This document shows positions 47,070 to 64,000 of a stretch of DNA of 64,000 bases, piece after piece (within the stretch, counting starts at the first letter, position 1; each line of letters starts with the position of its first letter). The notes beneath the pieces were generated by a model, which was given only the letters and a program-made list of their open reading frames with translations, was not told where the DNA came from and did not search any database. Source of the DNA: Nematostella vectensis (Eukaryota; Cnidaria; Anthozoa; Actiniaria; Edwardsiidae); NCBI RefSeq assembly GCF_932526225.1, contig NC_064042.1:3331001-3395000 (forward strand), read 5' to 3'. A program made the translations under genes and the position numbers.

Positions 47070-49681
47070 ATGCGAGACATAGAGGCAGAAGTTTCCTCTG
47101 TCCATTCTGCTATCGAAACAATGAATGGCTTTCTCTCTAGAGTCGGTGAAGTCGCATTGTCTTCGAGTGTTGGTGCTCGTGTGTTGTTTTATCCAACTCT
47201 GCTCTGGAATGTAGTTATGGAGGGAGGTTCTCGAAGATGGTATGACAGAATTGACTCTACAGTGATTATCGGGGCTTTGCCTTTTAAGAGTCTCACTCAA
47301 AAGGTAAGGCGGTTTTAGTCAATCGTTCTAGAAGTGGTTAAGCGCTCCGTTTGGGAGTCCAGAACTGCCAAAATAAATACATGCTTGCTACCAGCAGCTA
47401 TGAAGCCTCGAAAATATTTTACTTTCTTAATCTTTTTGGTCAATATATATCACCAGGGTTATAAAGACAACATCACAAAAACAGTGTGTGCTAATAGGAA
47501 ATTTATGCTGAGTCACTATGAACTTGTCCTTAAATTATCCCACAGGTACCCCAAGCTTACTTTGTGTATGAATAAATTACAGTGGTTCACGTTACGTTGT
47601 GTGTGTCATGGTTTATAGTAAACATAAGGGATTGAAATAAGCCATTCACTTTACTACGAAATAAAATCGTAAATATTCTGACCTGACAGTGGAGTGATTA
47701 TGGTCTGGGTGAAGTTTCAAGCCATTTGGGCCGGCATTTCGAGAGGACATGTACCAAGCCCTTTAATCTGACTCAGTTATTTTTGTAGGGTGCAGGGGAG
47801 GGATTGTTTTTATTTAAAAGATTTTATGTAACTTCCTGAAGTATTAGACATGATAAGATGTGTTTATGGTTATTGTAAGTTGCGCTAAATGCCAAGTGCA
47901 CACTGGCTAGCAGTATCATATTCAGGGTCTCTTATCATTGTGGTCATTGGACCTATGATCTCAGATCCAACACAGCTAATCTCCTGGTAGTTCTAAAAAC
48001 AAAATGCAAAACTTAAGGGGAAATGGCATTTGCTCATGCCATTCCAGAACTGTGGAACCAGTTACCCAGCTTTATCAGAGGAAAAGAGTACTAACTGACT
48101 AAAAACAGGCAATTATAACACATTTCCTCTGACAAGCCTTCAATGTATAAATTAGTCTTGATTATTTATCTTTATATGTAAGTTTATGTTTTCTCTGTTA
48201 CATTTTATTTAGCGCTTTAGAATATGTACACATGGTTTAAGCACTTTAAAGATATTTTGTTATTATAAGTAATATTATTGCAATATACATAAAAATTTGT
48301 TAATCCAGTTATTCATTTGATTGACAGCTTGTAGAAGAGGAGAATGTACGGGCAGTTGTAACCCTCAATGAAGAGTTTGAAACAAAACACTTCTGTAATA
48401 CTTCTGAGGTTTGTACAGAACAATTAAAACTTGAACTTGAAAATATATAATAATATTATTAATATAAGCAACACCTGGCCCCTACAAAAGATGACATCAA
48501 TTAGTGTATATTGCCATTGTGTCTATATTAAATATGGCGTTTTGCCCTGTTTTCTTAAAACAAAAGCAAGAATCCTTTGTACTTTTGAAAACATTATGTT
48601 CTGTTAGATTATTATGCCTCTTAAAGGAGAAGATTGTGGGAGAGGGGGGGATGGGTGGTGCGGGCTTAATAGACAGAAGGGGCTTAGGTAATTCAAATTT
48701 TTAACTGTAGAGGGGGCTAATGAGCAGCAGAAAAGAGCTTTTAACTATATTCCAGTTAACAGAAGATAAAGTGACCTTCAATAGTTTTTTATACAAAAAG
48801 CCCCCAACACTATTTTGCTTCCACTGTCCATGTCAAGTCACTGGTGGTAATGAAACTCTATCTATTTTGTAGGAATGGTCTGAATGGGGGGTGAAACAGC
48901 TTCAGCTTGCCACAGTAGATTTTGGCAATGCTCCCTCTTTAGACAATCTTTCTGAAGGTGTCAAGTTTATAGAAGAAATCAGGTCTAAAGGGGACTCTGT
49001 ATATGTGCATTGTAAAGCAGGGCGTGGCAGGAGCGCAACTCTTGTTGCTTGCTACCTTATGAAGGTATTTGTTGAATCTTGGATACCAAAAGCACTTTTG
49101 GTCCTCAGAAAGTCACATGTGTTGTCTGCCAAATTGTGCAGCAGTTTTAAGATCTCAGGGTCTGCCAAAAAAAATTCAAATTAAACAAAAGTAATGATCC
49201 TACCAAAAGAATAATAAAATAAATAAAAGTCAAAGGCCTGGTATACATAAAAAATAAATACAAGGGATTTACTCATTATTTTTTCCCTCGACTATTAAAT
49301 ATCTCTTAATTTAAGGTGCATATTCACAGCCTTTTGTTTCCCTTTAAAACACACCACAATAAATTCCCTTATACTACCTGAATGCAAGGAAAGGTCCAAT
49401 AATTTATGTTTACTTTTATTTATTTTTTTTTGATTTCATATTTTGTTGGGGAGGGGGGCGTGGGGGGAAGGGGGTAAAGAACACAAACAACAGTCTAACA
49501 TGATTTAGTGGCCACTTTTGTGAAGTTTCGGTTTCTCTATGTCTTGCAAAATATGGCTTTGAACCCAGAGGAAGCTCATTTGTTTATAAAGTCAAAGAGA
49601 CCGCACATCCGACTTGCATCTCAGCAGTGGAGTGCTGTACAGCAGTTTCATGATTATCTACATGAAGACGACAATAAATAA
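47070..49681 (+). CDS. PTPMT1: PTPMT1, mitochondrial phosphatidylglycerophosphate phosphatase
   Basis: Four exons, 220 aa: 47070-47303, 48328-48408, 48873-49064, 49526-49681. The product matches PTPMT1 throughout: [11 protein letters not shown] near the N terminus, then [34 protein letters not shown], general-acid loop VDFGNAP (D121) and the P-loop [11 protein letters not shown] with C152-X5-R158. Known role: it dephosphorylates phosphatidylglycerophosphate in the mitochondrial matrix, a step in cardiolipin synthesis. The N-terminal hydrophobic stretch fits the mitochondrial targeting/anchor region. The start at 47070 is the first in-frame ATG; M18 is an alternative. Exon 4 is the weak join: the acceptor ending at 49525 has a short pyrimidine tract and adds about five residues before [15 protein letters not shown] relative to the human protein. 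The stop codon overlaps an AATAAA (49673-49678). It converges with the transporter gene on the other strand. Confidence 0.9.
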
Positions 49682-50736
49682 ACATAAATATGAATGAATA
49701 TTTATCATATAATGTTTATCTCATACATTGTAAATATACATTATTATATATAATATAATAATATTATATTTTTACGAAAAGATGTTATGTCATAAGCCTG
49801 TCTTTCCATTAAGCATAAAGTTCAATTTTATTACAGTGAAATTTGTTATATCACGACCGCTTAGTATGAGAAATCCATGTCTCCTTGAGGAAATAGCTCG
49901 TACAAAAGTCCAAACCAAACATGTTACTTTATTTCTTATGTCACATGATAAACCATTTTTTTTAATGCAAAGGACAAAACAAAACAAAAACAAAAAAATG
50001 TGGGGCATTTACTATTGAGGTTTAAATTCTCAGCCCCATTTTTATTTGTCAGCGTTTATTTCTTTCAGTTAACTTCTGCTGGTCTAAATAATCAATGTTT
50101 TTTTTTTATTTCTAGTCAGTTAATTTTTTTTTGATTGTGAATGAATGTTTTTTACGTCCTTTTGAAAACCTTTAAAACTGGACGTTTAGTTAACCGTTTC
50201 TTGGCTTTGTATTTTCTAATGACAAGGGAGTATTTCACTCTTATAGTTTATTTTATTACACCCTACTTGTTTCGTTGTGTTGTTTGTACATGATTGTTTA
50301 CTTCTATTATGACTTTATCATACTGTAATTTTATTTTCAAGGGAGTCACGTCGCATTGGGACCTGGTCCCTTTCCTTCTGATCCCTTTCTCCTTATCCAA
50401 TAAAGTTGTAAAACACGCACACAACAAGGAGGTGAGGCGTTGTTTTTTAGCGTTACTGAGCGATCGCAAGGTCGATAGTGGTGACATATCGTAAAGGGAA
50501 CAGTGGGATACTCTGCCACTCTGTTTCTGTCATTCTTTTCCCTCAAAAGTTTCTGTGCTTTTATGTCGACCTTCAGCAGGTTTAGCACGGAAATAGTTGA
50601 AGCGCGAATATATAATCATTTTACTATATGCCTTGTATTCAGAGCCAAGACGGCCTCCGCGTTTGGAAACTTTGCATCCATGGCAAACGAATCTGAGGTT
50701 CACAGTGATTGCTCGACAATGATATGTTGTCACTCC
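49682..50736. other. Convergent intergenic region, PTPMT1 / SLC16
   Basis: About 1 kb between the two stop codons. A minus-strand AATAAA (tttatt at about 50248-50253) could serve the transporter. A short ORF pair around 50294-50590 has no recognisable content. Confidence 0.4.
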
Positions 50737-56057
<5,321 letters not shown>

Positions 56058-56289
56058 TTCATCTTCCCCGACCTCGCCATTATCGCATTCCGGTTTGTCG
56101 TCGTGATGTTCGCCTCGCCCTCGGCTTCCCCCTCGGCTCTTGTTACGTCCTTGTTGATGTTTTAAATCAGGGACTTGCAGAAAGGCTGGAGACTAAAAGT
56201 AAAAGTTTGCTTACAAATGTTTTGATTAAATGAAGAAATATTTTTAACGTGGTTCCCTTTCTTAATTTCTCAATTATTCATAGTCTTTT

Positions 56290-56342
56290 TTATTCCTGCA
56301 ATAAAGAGGATGCTCGTTTCCTGCAATAAAGAGGATGCTCGT
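56290..56342 (+). repeat. 25-bp direct duplication
   Basis: cctgcaataaagaggatgct followed by cgtt occurs twice in tandem (56294-56318 and 56319-56343). Intergenic. Confidence 0.8.
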
Positions 56343-59300
56343 TGCAGTATTTCTGTTGCCTAGTACTCAATATTACCTCAAATGTTATATTATCGCACAG
56401 TGGTTTTAAGCTCAAGTATATATACTGTTATGACAGCCTCAGTTTTAGCCAATTTGCGGTTATTATTTTTTGCTTGCACTCTTGGACTCTTGCTAATAAT
56501 CTAACTAATAATCTCGGCTGAAATTTTAGATTTTTTTATTGACAAAGGTATTCTCATTTGTCAATATTGAGAACTGTTGTTTGCATTGTTATTAGCTGTG
56601 TCCATGGACCCAGAAATTCGTGTCTGTTTCTATTCGTGAATTGCAGGAAAACGACTGAAGGCAAAGTTCTGAAGGCATATCAGTAAATTGTACTTCACGG
56701 CTACAGTTCTTTGAATGTTCGACTGATTTCTCTTTTGCCTTCCAATAATATAAATATTAAGGGGCGTTTAACACAGAATATAGATCTGGCCCTTAACTGC
56801 GTGTGCAAATTTTATACTTTATACAACGATAAGTAACAAAAAGTGAATCCACCTAGGAATTTAAGCAAATCTAAGAATATGCCCCCTCAAGCTATGCTTC
56901 TCTACGCACGCTTTTTAAAAAGGTGTTTTCACAACCGCCTATACTAAGATTATTTTACGCACTCAAGGATCAAGAAATTTCGCCAAAACACTCTCTTGCC
57001 GCCTTTTATTATCCTTTTCCGCCTCGTTATTTGATCTTGTTTTTATCTTAGTCACCTTGGCATGATGGGTGCAATATTATTTTGTCTTTTTCGACATTTT
57101 TTCTCCCTTTCTTCACGCAATTTATTTAGCTTAAAATTCTCTTACACTTTCTAACAATATGCCCTCTTCCTTTTTTCTATATTTTTAACTCTCTTGTATT
57201 TTTTTCCCTCTCACTGCTTAGAATGACAATAAAGGAAGGCGAATCTACAATCACCAAACTGTAATATTGAACGCAAATAATTATATATAGCCAAAGTCAT
57301 AATAATTGGAAAAAGATTGGAATAATCAATATCACCTCTCATTCACTCTGAGAATTTTTATTTGATACAACAATCAACTCACGGGAATTTTTTATGACTT
57401 TTTTATGACCCTTAAATTAGAGAATTTCTGCTCGTTTATATGATATACTAAAGTATATGCGATAAAACTCTATGCTGTTAAATTGGTCGTTCTGTATAAA
57501 GAATCGGAAGTTGTGATGTAATCGATTGGGATATGCTCTATTGTGAATTGAGTGAAATGTAAATTTACGATCTGTGGGTTTCTTATCTCGGGCGAGACAT
57601 CTCTGTATAGGGAATATTTTGACAGCGATATTGTGTATATATATATACAGGATGTATTAAAGAAAAACGAGAATATCTGGGATATTTTTCCATTCTATCA
57701 ATTATTAGGATTAGGTTTGGTGGAAGTTTCAGAAAGGAAAAGTGGGAATTAAGACTTCTCATCTTTTGAAAATCTAACAGTTTCGTCAATGCTTGATTAA
57801 GTGTATTAAACTTGCAATAAAAGAGAGCAAATATTGTCTTCTGAAAAAATAAATAAATGTGAGCAGAATTTGAGAGTATTCGAGCCTTGTAAGTTATATA
57901 TACAAACGCGTACCAAAATATTGTCAAATTCTCAGAAAATCTTACGACAAAATTTCGTTTGCTTTGGATCAAGTTTGACTATATCACACAGAAAATAACC
58001 ATAATTAGAATAATTAAAACTGTATTTCTCTTTCCATCGTTAAATATATATTCCCCAAAAAGAAAGAAAACAGAATAGGAAATCATAGATTAACCTAGAT
58101 TTATTTCAATTAGTGATTTACTCACCTCAGTTTGTGACATATCTCGCTATCTCCTCTTCGTGAAAATCTTCTGATTTCTCTAATGCTATCTTAAAATCCA
58201 GCTAAAAACTAAACGTTTGTCAATACATCCTCTCTGATAGATGCTCAAAATGATTTAAAGTAATTCAAACCTTTTTCCGCCAGAAACTGAAGGGTTCTCG
58301 TGTGATTAAATGACCTGTTCGGTTCAAGCTTTTATAAGCTTTCGTGTGTTGTACTGCTCGCTAGAGATAAGTTGTGATTCCTCGCATCTTCCGGAATGAC
58401 AGAACTGTTAAGATAGGAGAGTTTTATCCTCAAGCAGAAGCTAAAGGGAAAAAAAAAACAGTTTATTCGGCAATTGTAGTCATGTGAAGCCATAGTTATG
58501 AAAATGTCGAAAACGTCTCTCTCGACCAATCAGAGAGCTCCTATGAAAAAAAAATGCTGCAAAATGACTTCTTTGTCAATGTTTATACCGATTTAACCAA
58601 AACGACCAATCACAACGCAAATCACATAAAAGCTGCAAAATGTTTTTCTTTTATGAGCAGACAGAAGCTCTTGAGCTTGTCAAAAATAATTATTAAACGA
58701 TCTTCCTAGATGTAATAGAAGAAATTCACCGTAAAAATTCCAATTAATCGATAGAATGGAGCAATTCAATCGCATCCTGCTCATTAAAATGTCAAACGGC
58801 TTAAGATTTGTGAGGGAAATTACATTATAAGCTTGTTTTGAATTAAAAAACGCTTGTCTAAATGTAAGAATTGGTATTAGAATTTTTTTTGTTTAATTAG
58901 AAACAATTTTGCCTTCTTTATTACATAAAATAATAGACACTACCGATCTATATTCATGTATTCATACTGCGATCAAGCAGCTACTATTTTCCATTTTCGA
59001 TAAGCCCACCACAAACATTGATGATAGCAATCATTTGCTGAGAGCGCCCGTCGTGTTTTAGAATTCAGCAGCCTATAGCCACGATCTGTCTGCTTTCACA
59101 CTGGGCATAAATGGCGATAGGAAAAGTATTTTACCACCCAATGAGCGGCCACCTAATGGTTGTTTTCAAGAGCACAAAGATGTTTACAGTAATAAAAGAG
59201 GCAGGCCCGCAGGGGTGGGGGGGGGGGGGGGTGGTTCGGAAGACAACCCTCTCCCACTCGATTAAAAAAACCACTTTAATGAAGCAAAAATATAGTACCC

Positions 59301-59402
59301 CTGCGAGCTAGGAAGACCACTTTGAATTGCACAAATATTTATTCATGTTCATTGGTCAATATGGGTTTGGTTGATAGCATACGGGCAGTGCTGAAGAAAA
59401 CG

Positions 59403-59731
59403 GGCAGTGCTGAAAAACGCAAGACTAGTTCCAGTACCTCGCGATTAAACCAGCCTTTTTGTTTTGAAATGGCGGCGTTTTACCGGCGAACTGTCACATT
59501 TTGGCGAATGCTAAGAAAACTAGATCAAACCTAAGGCTAAAATTTTCTATATGACTCCCTCATTATCAAACAAATCTGTTATCTTTTGTACAGTATGGTT
59601 TTAATGCTGTACAGTAAGTCAAAACAGCGACCGAAGTCAGCCTTTCGTACCTTTACTCGAACAATTCAACACTGAGATTTTGTTTGTTTTCGCCAAAACA
59701 CGCGCATTCGCATACGTTATACAGCACTGTC
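59403..59731 (+). mobile_element. Mutator-like MITE, copy B
   Basis: Full-length 329-bp copy with ends ggcagtgctgaaaaacgcaa and cagcactgtc, and a perfect 9-bp target-site duplication AAGAAAACG at 59394-59402 and 59732-59740. A second short copy of the terminus (cgggcagtgctg) lies immediately upstream at 59382-59393. Confidence 0.85.
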
Positions 59732-60154
59732 AAGAAAACGTTGTCGTTTTAGGGGTCTGGTACCGAGGAATCTCAGTTTCCTTTCAGATGCTTTCTCCAT
59801 TGACTAAAGGTGGTCACAGTCACTGTTTTTCTCTTTTGAATACAATTCATAAAGTTTGCGAAGCACCTGCGGTACGGCAGCCTTAAAAATGACAAAAATC
59901 ATGCAGGTTTTCCAAATAAGGAATATATTAGTGTCCTTATATGGAAGTGACCGCTTCTGGGAAAACGACAAGTTTTGGCAAAATGGCGCAGCATAATGAC
60001 AAAGGCAACACAATTGTAGTTTTAATCAATTTCTACCTTTCCTTGTTAACGCCTTTTGAGCGATCTTTGTTTCTATACAAACAGCAAATCGTCTTATCTT
60101 GGATACCTGCGTTATTCCATGGTTAAACGTTAATTGATTAAAAAATGAGTAAAT

Positions 60155-60232
60155 ATATAATAATAATAATAATAGTAATAATAATGATAATGATATAGTG
60201 ATGATGATAATGATGGTGATAATAATAATAAC
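60155..60232 (+). repeat. AAT/GAT microsatellite
   Basis: Imperfect aat, gat and tga triplets. Simple sequence. Confidence 0.75.
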
Positions 60233-61089
60233 GATGTTTGGAGTAAAAAAAAAAGAACTGTGCTAGCCTAATTTCATTTGCTGTATAAGTATATTCTATT
60301 GTTTCTGTCGTTTTTTGGGGTTTCCTGTGTTAAATACTTTGACGACACACTCTACCTGGGCAGAACTCAATTTAATTACCCAACTTAAAACATGTTACAC
60401 GCCAAGAGACCATATTGAAAGAGAACAAATCATCCCCCATTAGGGTATGTTTTAATGATGTCGTCCTTGAGAGTTATATTTAGAACAAACAGCTATTGTT
60501 AGATATTCCTCTGATCGGCTAGCGCTCACGTATCCTAGCGGCACGAGTTACGCGCGATCACGCACATCCTGAACTAATTCGCAAATTACAAACATCGCAG
60601 TGATTTCTAGGAGTATTTTTTAGTAGTCAGCCCGATGCATCTTGAATAAACTCCAAAGTCGCAGTCTCCCCGACGTTTTTCCGCTCAATTATTTCAATAA
60701 CATTTCGATTAGATAGCTTAACAGATACCAGGACACCATCCTACGAGTAGCATCATCTGCTATACAAGGGCATACAACGAGCCCCTCTTCCCGAAACACG
60801 TTAAAATGGCACATTTCGTCGTTTGAATATGTTCTGATGCCGAAAATATTCGTTTTAAGTTGCTGGGAATAAACTATCTGTTCCTTTTTCCCAGGAGGGA
60901 CCATTCCTTTTTTTCCCCAGCCAAAAGTGGTGACGCATTTTAGCACATAAACAATTGCCCGTATAACCGATCGAGACAACGATTTTTTTCCAAAGCATCC
61001 GCTCCACCGCCCCCCAAAAATATTTCCAGCACAACTAGTTCGACTCCACAAATTTGCCAGCAGAACCATTCAAAACGATTTTTTTCCAG

Positions 61090-61176
61090 AAACCAGAGGG
61101 GCTTGACATCTTCCCAGCCAGCAAAAAAATTGGCTTCGGAACAGATCTGCTTTGTGAACTTGGCTATGAGGAGCAG
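61090..61176 (+). CDS. Well-formed single exon of an unrecognised gene
   Basis: A strong acceptor (tttttttccag) and a CAG|GTAAAA donor bracket 29 codons in phase 0: KPEGLDIFPASKKIGFGTDL then LCELGYEEQ. Codon usage and composition look coding. I cannot name the protein. No partner exon was found within 56-64 kb on this strand; the gene may continue outside the window. Confidence 0.4.
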
Positions 61177-61526
61177 GTAAAAGAATTTTAAAAATAAAGA
61201 AGCGAAGAGGGGAAAAATGTTTGTTGTGAAAATGTATAAGTTAAGGTGCCCTTAACCAAATATGGCGAGACGCACCTTATATGGATACAATGATTGACAA
61301 GCTCGCGAATTATAAAACAAGCTGTTTGTTCTAAAAATCGGCATCATGGGCCACGGGGATTCGTACTCTTACATCATGTTCTCTTGTACACGCTTAAAAA
61401 TAATGGCGTGATGTCTAATTATGGTAAAAAAAAACATAGTGGTATACCGACAGACAGTGCTAATCCTGGATCCTAATTCCCCAGTTCGTTGGTTTCTACC
61501 CAACCCAGTTCGGGGTCGGGGGGAAC

Positions 61527-61610
61527 TTCAAATTTTCAAATGTTTCTAAAACTATTTTGGTGTATAAGTTCAAATTTTCAAATGTTTCTATAACCATTTT
61601 GGTGTATTAT
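61527..61610 (+). repeat. 42-bp direct duplication
   Basis: ttcaaattttcaaatgtttc plus ta-aac-attttggtgtat occurs twice in tandem, with three substitutions. Intergenic. Confidence 0.8.
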
Positions 61611-61667
61611 ATTCATTCTTTTGATTCACGAACACGACTATTTGGGCTTTTTGTATTTATTGGTCTG

Positions 61668-61780
61668 CAGGCGCGGACACAGGGGGGTGCGCATATGGCT
61701 TTGGCGGCCAAAAAGTGGGTCATTTGCATATGATGCCTATGACTGCGCACCCCTCTCAGCCAATCCTGGGTACGCGCCTG
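61668..61780 (+). mobile_element. Short hAT-like MITE
   Basis: Ends caggcgcggacacaggg and cctgggtacgcgcctg are inverted repeats. Flanks GTCTG and GTCTA could be a 5-bp duplication with one change. The inner part repeats ggggtgcgcatatg inverted as catatgatg...tgcgcacccc. Confidence 0.6.
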
Positions 61781-63251
61781 GTCTAGATTCTAGTTTGCAA
61801 GAGCGCTCTACTATTACTGCTAATTCGAACAGGAAAACAGGCTGTTTCGCCCGTTCCTCTATATAGTAATGCACATCTTTACTAGAAAAACTTAATGAAA
61901 CATTATACAAGCATTTTTTACACAGCATGCATAACTCCGTACTGTCATGTATTATATTTTAGTAATACATTGTTTCTGTATTTTTTTACACGACTATTTT
62001 CATTCGGGGTAAAATTTCCCAAGGCAGGGAATCTCTGCCAAGAGTCTACTCAGCAGGTACGGGGAATAAAAAAAAAATCATAGGAAGGGTAAAAATCCCC
62101 TTGATGATTCTCATCTTCATAGATACATGTATCCTATAAAGTAAAATACAAGAAACAGCGTGTAAGAAAGCGGAAAAAGAACTCTTGCAATTCTATCAGA
62201 GATATGATACTTCTGATACTTTTTCCTATCGCGTAGATGAAGGTTCCCAACCTCTAACCAGTATGTTGGCCTGTGGGGTACCCCCTGGGTTTTACTACCA
62301 GGGGTGGGGCTGATTCTCTTGCTTCTTGTGTCTTTAGTAATAGTAGGTACTTTGGCCTGAAACAAGTGAGAGAAATTGTTATATTGATCCATCTATAAAA
62401 AAATGTATGACTAGAGCTTTTGACTTGGAACATTTCATGACACAACTTCACAAGTATGGCGTCGGATCCAAATAGAAAAATATGAAGCCGTAACAGGGCC
62501 GCAGCAGATGTAGATGTTATATTATTGGTACCATATAACTTTTGTAACTTTTGTTTTGTAATAGGTTGTTTTAACCAATAAATTTCTATATATTTCCTTT
62601 CCTTATAACATTAAAGTTCTTAAAACCTTTCACTTATACAAATATAGTCAAAACAAAGCATAGATAAACTTTCGAATTCTGAAAGGGGAATTAAATTTGA
62701 TTGAAATTAGAATTTTCTACAGATCTTTGAAAGTTTTCCTGGCCGCGCGAAAGGAGATTGAATCGAGTGAATAATTTCAAGTTTTGGCGGGAAAATCTAA
62801 AACAACGTATTTTCCTTAAATCTGTTACAATTCAGAGACGGCAATACCACAAAATATTGGCGAATTGTTTTCTATTGCAATGCTACCCACAATGAAGCGA
62901 AGAATAATTTAAAGTAGAGAATTGTATGCGAAAAAAGAAAATATCGTTTTGTTGTAGGTTTCAAAAAACAGCGCGCGCTCGTGAGAATGTCGCCATTCTT
63001 GATTGCGAATGCAGCGCGCGCACAATGCAAAAACAATTCAAAGACTACAAAATATCTGCTAAATTTTGCAGATTTGTCTTCTGAAGTTAAATAATCATTA
63101 CCAGACTACCAGGTTGAGATATAAAAATGACGGTAAAAGTTGTAACCACACGAAGTTCTTCAGCAATAACTAAGAAGACATGAAGACGGGAACCGGTTTA
63201 GCGCGCGCATAATGTTTTCTCGTGTAATTTGGTTGACATCTCGATCTACGT

Positions 63252-63578
63252 GCCAGTGCTGAAAAACGCAAGACTAGTTCCAGTACCGCGCGGTTAAACC
63301 AGCCTTTTTGTTTTGAAATGGCGGCTTTTTACCGGCGAACTGTCACATTTTGGCGAATGCTAAGAAACCTAGGCCAAACCTAAGGCTATAATTTTCTTTA
63401 TGACCCTCATTATCACACAAATCTGTCATCTTTTGTACAGTATGGTTTTAACGCTGTACAGTTAGTCAAATCAGCGACTGAAGTCAGTCTTTCGTACCTT
63501 TTCTCGAATGTTTCAACACTACGATTGTGCTTGTTTTCGCCAGAGCACGCGCATGCGCATACGTTATTCAGCACTGTC
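63252..63578 (+). mobile_element. Mutator-like MITE, copy C
   Basis: Full-length 327-bp copy with ends gccagtgctgaaaaacgcaa and cagcactgtc, and a perfect 9-bp duplication GATCTACGT at 63243-63251 and 63579-63587. Interior closely matches copy B (tttttgttttgaaatggcgg, acattttggcgaatgctaag). Confidence 0.85.
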
Positions 63579-63980
63579 GATCTACGTCAGAAATGACTGG
63601 ACCCGGGCCTTTTTTCCGAAGGTTGACCAAAATACCTCAATATTACAGATTTGAGTTATTCGTTTTTGAGGGTCCATACGAACCACATACCATTTGGAAG
63701 ATGAAAATTGAGAATATTAAGTCTATCAACTCTGAAAGGTTATATGGACTTTAAATAGACGTACGTTTCCTTGTCGTATATTGTTTTAAACTTACGGTAA
63801 GTTCTAAGTTTGATCTTTTGCCCGGGCTTTTTTGAATCGTTAAAAATGTCAGCTTCAAAATTTTGGAATTCAATGTCTTGAAGCCTTTGCTTAAATAAAT
63901 ATTGCTTTGCTTTTTTCTCAACCGTTTCCCCAGAGATAACCCATGTCCGCCAAGACGCCAATCTGGCCAGCTACGGATAT

Positions 63981-64000
63981 CAGGCGCGTACACAGGGGAG
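63981..64000 (+). mobile_element. Left end of a further hAT-like MITE, cut by the window edge
   Basis: caggcgcgtacacaggggag matches the left terminus of the 61668-61780 element. The rest lies outside the window. Confidence 0.5.

Larger units (their letters stand above)
56058..64000. other. Upstream of the transporter; no gene recognised
   Basis: AT-rich sequence with the MITEs, microsatellite and orphan exon listed separately. The transporter frame stays open upstream of its ATG to at least 56170 without another ATG, so the leader is read-through or the gene has an earlier exon. A poly-G run sits at 59217-59230. Confidence 0.4.

Noticed and set aside
57583-57972. 129-codon minus ORF
   Set aside because: AT-rich chance frame without motifs or splice context.
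60689-61069. 126-codon minus ORF
   Set aside because: No recognisable domain, no splice or promoter context; composition is not clearly coding.

Overview
This window is metazoan nuclear DNA, most likely from an anthozoan cnidarian (sea anemone or coral). The genes are split into many short exons with canonical GT-AG introns. The introns and spacers are AT-rich and full of small transposon remnants and microsatellites. The ADAMTS gene ends in a Cys-containing domain that I associate with anthozoan and lancelet secreted proteins. The assignment is an inference from gene style; no marker gene fixes the species. All exon joins below were worked out by eye from splice sites and reading phase, and each of the five gene models keeps an open frame from start to stop.

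Layout. (1) About 1.36-15.9 kb, plus strand: a Rho guanine-nucleotide exchange factor with SH3-DH-PH order (Asef/collybistin type). It has one huge Ser/Arg-rich first coding exon and a probable second, short first exon at 8.6 kb, giving long (1392 aa) and short (556 aa) forms. (2) 15.9-25.4 kb: no assignable gene; Mutator-like, hAT-like and Penelope-like remnants, an old 0.65-kb tandem duplication and one orphan exon-like ORF. (3) 25.5-38.8 kb, plus: a 23-exon secreted ADAMTS metalloprotease. (4) 40.2-44.9 kb, plus: a VWA5A-like VIT + vWA protein with a TATA box. (5) 47.07-49.68 kb, plus: PTPMT1, the mitochondrial phosphatidylglycerophosphate phosphatase. (6) 50.7-56.06 kb, minus: an SLC16/monocarboxylate-transporter-like MFS carrier, tail-to-tail with PTPMT1. 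(7) 56-64 kb: no assignable gene; two more Mutator-like MITEs, hAT-like MITEs and one well-formed orphan exon at 61.1 kb. The five genes look like unrelated neighbours, not a pathway.

The most unusual theme is repeated tandem duplication across exon-intron boundaries. The RhoGEF exon 4 donor and exon 9 acceptor, and the ADAMTS exon 6 donor, exon 9 acceptor and exon 12 donor, each sit in a local tandem repeat that multiplies the splice site. Two of these (a 30-nt donor shift and a 69-nt acceptor shift) would make in-frame protein variants. The ADAMTS exon 12 array has ten units, of which six keep an intact donor. Two other arrays begin at or next to a splice donor, and the sense strand of the transporter's first intron carries a long GTAA/GTAG/GTGA array that resembles serial 5' splice sites.

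A second notable element is a complete hammerhead ribozyme core at 46.29-46.33 kb on the minus strand, of the minimal type found in Penelope-like retroelements. Three MITE copies with perfect 9-bp target-site duplications, and at least four with 5-bp duplications, allow firm classification of two DNA-transposon families.
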